Source of the DNA: a virus
IMG/VR virus record: IMGVR_UViG_3300009705_000030
Span: 1 to 44,320 of that record
Reading direction: 5' to 3' (one strand)
DNA: 44,320 nt
The position numbers were made by a program, and so were the translations under genes. Shown in pieces: positions 43,201-44,320 of the stretch (the stretch's first letter is position 1; each line of letters starts with the position of its first letter). The notes below the pieces were generated by a model. That model ran no database searches. It worked only from the letters and a program-made list of their open reading frames with translations, and had not been told where the DNA came from.

Positions 43201-44320
43201 AAGATGTTTCTGTAATGCAGACATCAGTCCTATCCGACTCAAGGATGTTGGTGTATTTGCATCCAGATTTTTCTATTAAAAATATATACTTGGATAAAAA
43301 CTTTGTGCTTGATAGCGACTCAAACAGGTTTAAGATAGTTGACTCAAGCATTACAAACTCAACTATAACTATAGAGACCCCCGCCGAAGGAAACATTCTT
43401 AAGACTTCGCCAACCCTATCAGATAATGATACTATAGACATAATAACCAAGCCTACAATAAGTATATCTAAAAGCTCAATATCGGTAGAAATGGAGGACC
43501 TTGACTACATAAGTCCGGGAGATATAGTTAGGATAAAGTATATAAAAGAATCTGTTCCAGAAATAGGAACACCACTGTCTGTAGACTATAGGGCTGGCAA
43601 ATTATATTTTGATTATAATAATATTAAAGATGAGTTGTTTATATCATATGAATATGGTGATAACTCTATAGATTGGAGCATAGGTAGTGCGATTGACGAA
43701 GGAGAGGATTACTTTGTTACATATAAATATGGAGCCCTAAGGAGCGCACTGAGAAGGAATTTTGGAGCATTGACAAAAATTCCATTCTTTGAATCATTTC
43801 CATTGACTATAGATAGAGAGCTTTATAGGAGCGCACTTGAGGGCTCGCTCCAGGCGTTTGCCAGGGGGCCCACGATTCCGGCATTTGAAAAACTTGTAAG
43901 CTCATTTACGTCTATTGAGCCAACAATAGATGAAATGGTATTTGGAAACTGGATTTTAGGAAGAGACCATTTGAGTCCAGGCTCTGTAAATTACTCAGGA
44001 GACTTGAATTTCTATGACGGAAGATTTGATGATGGGTTGTATATATCTGATGAAAATGCAGTTTACATACCTAGAAACTCCAATATCAATCTGCAAGAAG
44101 GCACTTTTGAATCCTGGGTTAGGCCTGACTGGGCTGGAATAAATAATGATGCAACACTTACTTTTAATATTGAAAATTTTGGATATAAGGTCTTTTCCTT
44201 TAAAGGTGGAGAAGATCTGTTTAATCAAAAAAATAACTTTAATGTTATATCATCATCTGAGTCTTCCGGATCAGTTGATCACTCAGGAGATTCTGCTAGA
44301 ATAAATAATTATAAATCATC
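40263..44320 (+). CDS. Very large I-like/adhesin-type baseplate protein, cut by window end
   Basis: The frame opens at ATG 40263, with AGAGGAAG just upstream, and stays open for 1,352 codons to the window end. Residues 1-90 look like a bacterial Ig-like domain (PSTTELKVTFSENVSSTLSK). Residues about 105-185 (RDRIYSLVPKIFDIEKNS, SAHANEIFKAQNSIGQALSD) resemble tail protein I, which normally follows J, so W-J-I order is kept. Similar strand motifs recur near 414, 756 and 1107 (YSVDYKTGEVFVVG, YSIDYKNGVVYV, LSVDYRAGKLYF), suggesting repeated beta domains. Residues from about 1260 (FYDGRFDDGLYISDENAVYI, GTFESWVRPDW) look like a LamG/concanavalin-type carbohydrate-binding domain. It may join wedge and receptor-binding parts in one chain. 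The C-terminus is not visible. Confidence 0.65.
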   Translation, partial: MIFKPIAFSIPSTTELKVTFSENVSSTLSKDNFNVESLSGNSKDLEVTGIAISNSVVVIKTKPQISGNYYLLKLLDTDDSTFKSDRSIRLLNSESIRQLFFVGVDSINPIRDRIYSLVPKIFDIEKNSIVKKILSAHANEIFKAQNSIGQALSDNYISVNILDERRVRTSSPRDRLSNEGAYFIDRVSSSETATASVKEVISFSINSGFSREQTTPSHPVSLRRVIVQDEEISEFSEDNGFKGYLISFKNKNILKLLSLKLVRAEDSEDCDGVAGNVYDIERFKYAILSNRHDPLHSYSYSELDSNQILLSEFSDIYRPKVGDKITASYVYKDLGKCIIEDTVDVYRIKAQASESIPSNISNFFLDNAPIVNDSNDVYDLGGVSFYESENNKISPDEFIVELKFDISKLPSEPGEYSVDYKTGEVFVVGADDEKLGTGDNNYIASYSYRHSFVKDLDYSIDNNDFVVNDRRYLAGEAASIGFKYDKVYAEGQDYKVLSHVESINEPVDNNIITSFSIKPKNTPITDVFRIFNQTTGEVYSPLYHTDTEVFFSGNRSPEVVNNYFENANFKKVINENLSVVGEFVSPAFSSEITSNSSNNSIMFEPGIPSEFINKNSEDYYIRVVTDSSTPVGVEDVSIKFFGDEDSNGIINSLGIISSYTAPSVGTKIIIGMRCYTINLDNKSILNNSMDAVGSSLNSSITFDKEDIFEEEKFFKPILSTYGFAATEHGGIASVIQSSLNEDLYSNLTRLRRSGDYSIDYKNGVVYVAVESNDTTDLGSASYSCNSHIVNNKNIIGVGSIVKKISSSDSIEYATKKYENITFGVSDISINDLENTTYMFSAGDEYPNLIGEYKQSCEVLPDYTVVVPTVISSINSINKIDDLFGRSLDSENKNLRILESATKDLLSLYDNGGKNIYDPTKSSFASNVIDLKTHKDKIIKKRGGKLVFKIKDSNIDSFYDVTLMKNSSIIFDEKLNLEKNKDVSVMQTSVLSDSRMLVYLHPDFSIKNIYLDKNFVLDSDSNRFKIVDSSITNSTITIETPAEGNILKTSPTLSDNDTIDIITKPTISISKSSISVEMEDLDYISPGDIVRIKYIKESVPEIGTPLSVDYRAGKLYFDYNNIKDELFISYEYGDNSIDWSIGSAIDEGEDYFVTYKYGALRSALRRNFGALTKIPFFESFPLTIDRELYRSALEGSLQAFARGPTIPAFEKLVSSFTSIEPTIDEMVFGNWILGRDHLSPGSVNYSGDLNFYDGRFDDGLYISDENAVYIPRNSNINLQEGTFESWVRPDWAGINNDATLTFNIENFGYKVFSFKGGEDLFNQKNNFNVISSSESSGSVDHSGDSARINNYKS

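Overview
The window is a tail gene cluster of a large contractile-tailed (myovirus-type) bacteriophage. Every recognisable gene reads on the + strand and genes are packed tightly, with overlaps or gaps usually under 130 bases. No tRNA, CRISPR array, insertion sequence or host metabolic gene is visible. Base composition is AT-rich, with heavy use of ATA (Ile) and AGA/AGG (Arg), and TAA, TAG and TGA all serve as stops, so the code is standard. Several proteins exceed 1,000 residues, far above the usual size of their families, which points to a jumbo or huge phage. The host cannot be named. No capsid or packaging gene is present, so a phage-derived injection device cannot be formally excluded.

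Layout. (1) Positions 1-9901: the tail end of a small membrane protein gene, then two giant paralogous fibre/spike genes with the same N-terminal attachment domain and beta-helix region but different C-terminal modules. (2) 10018-11689: a coiled-coil protein with a transthyretin-like domain, a small unknown protein, and a likely tail terminator or neck protein. (3) 11752-15912: tail sheath, enlarged by two insertions, and tail tube, followed by a strong intrinsic terminator. (4) 16031-18835: a lambda G/GT-type tail assembly chaperone pair joined by a -1 frameshift at T TTA AAA AAA, then the tape measure protein. (5) 18841-27333: a tube-end or baseplate protein, a 1,694-residue baseplate hub and a central spike. 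(6) 27375-36351: three large baseplate-region proteins of unknown function. The first two look like one 2,405-residue gene broken by a single-base frameshift, and the second carries a long hydrophobic, cysteine-containing helical region. A second terminator follows. (7) 36452-44320: baseplate wedge genes, namely a gp25/W-like protein, a J-like protein with a large insertion, and a very long protein cut by the window end that seems to combine an I-like region with adhesin-type domains, including a LamG-like fold.

How it works together: the sheath contracts around the tube whose length is set by the tape measure. The G/GT chaperones load tube subunits, hub and spike close the tube tip, wedge proteins (W, J, I order as in P2 and Mu) surround the hub, and the fibre and LamG-type proteins contact the host. 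The most notable points are the split giant gene with its hydrophobic helical region, the paralogous fibres with swapped C-termini, and the enlargement of nearly every conserved tail protein by insertions.
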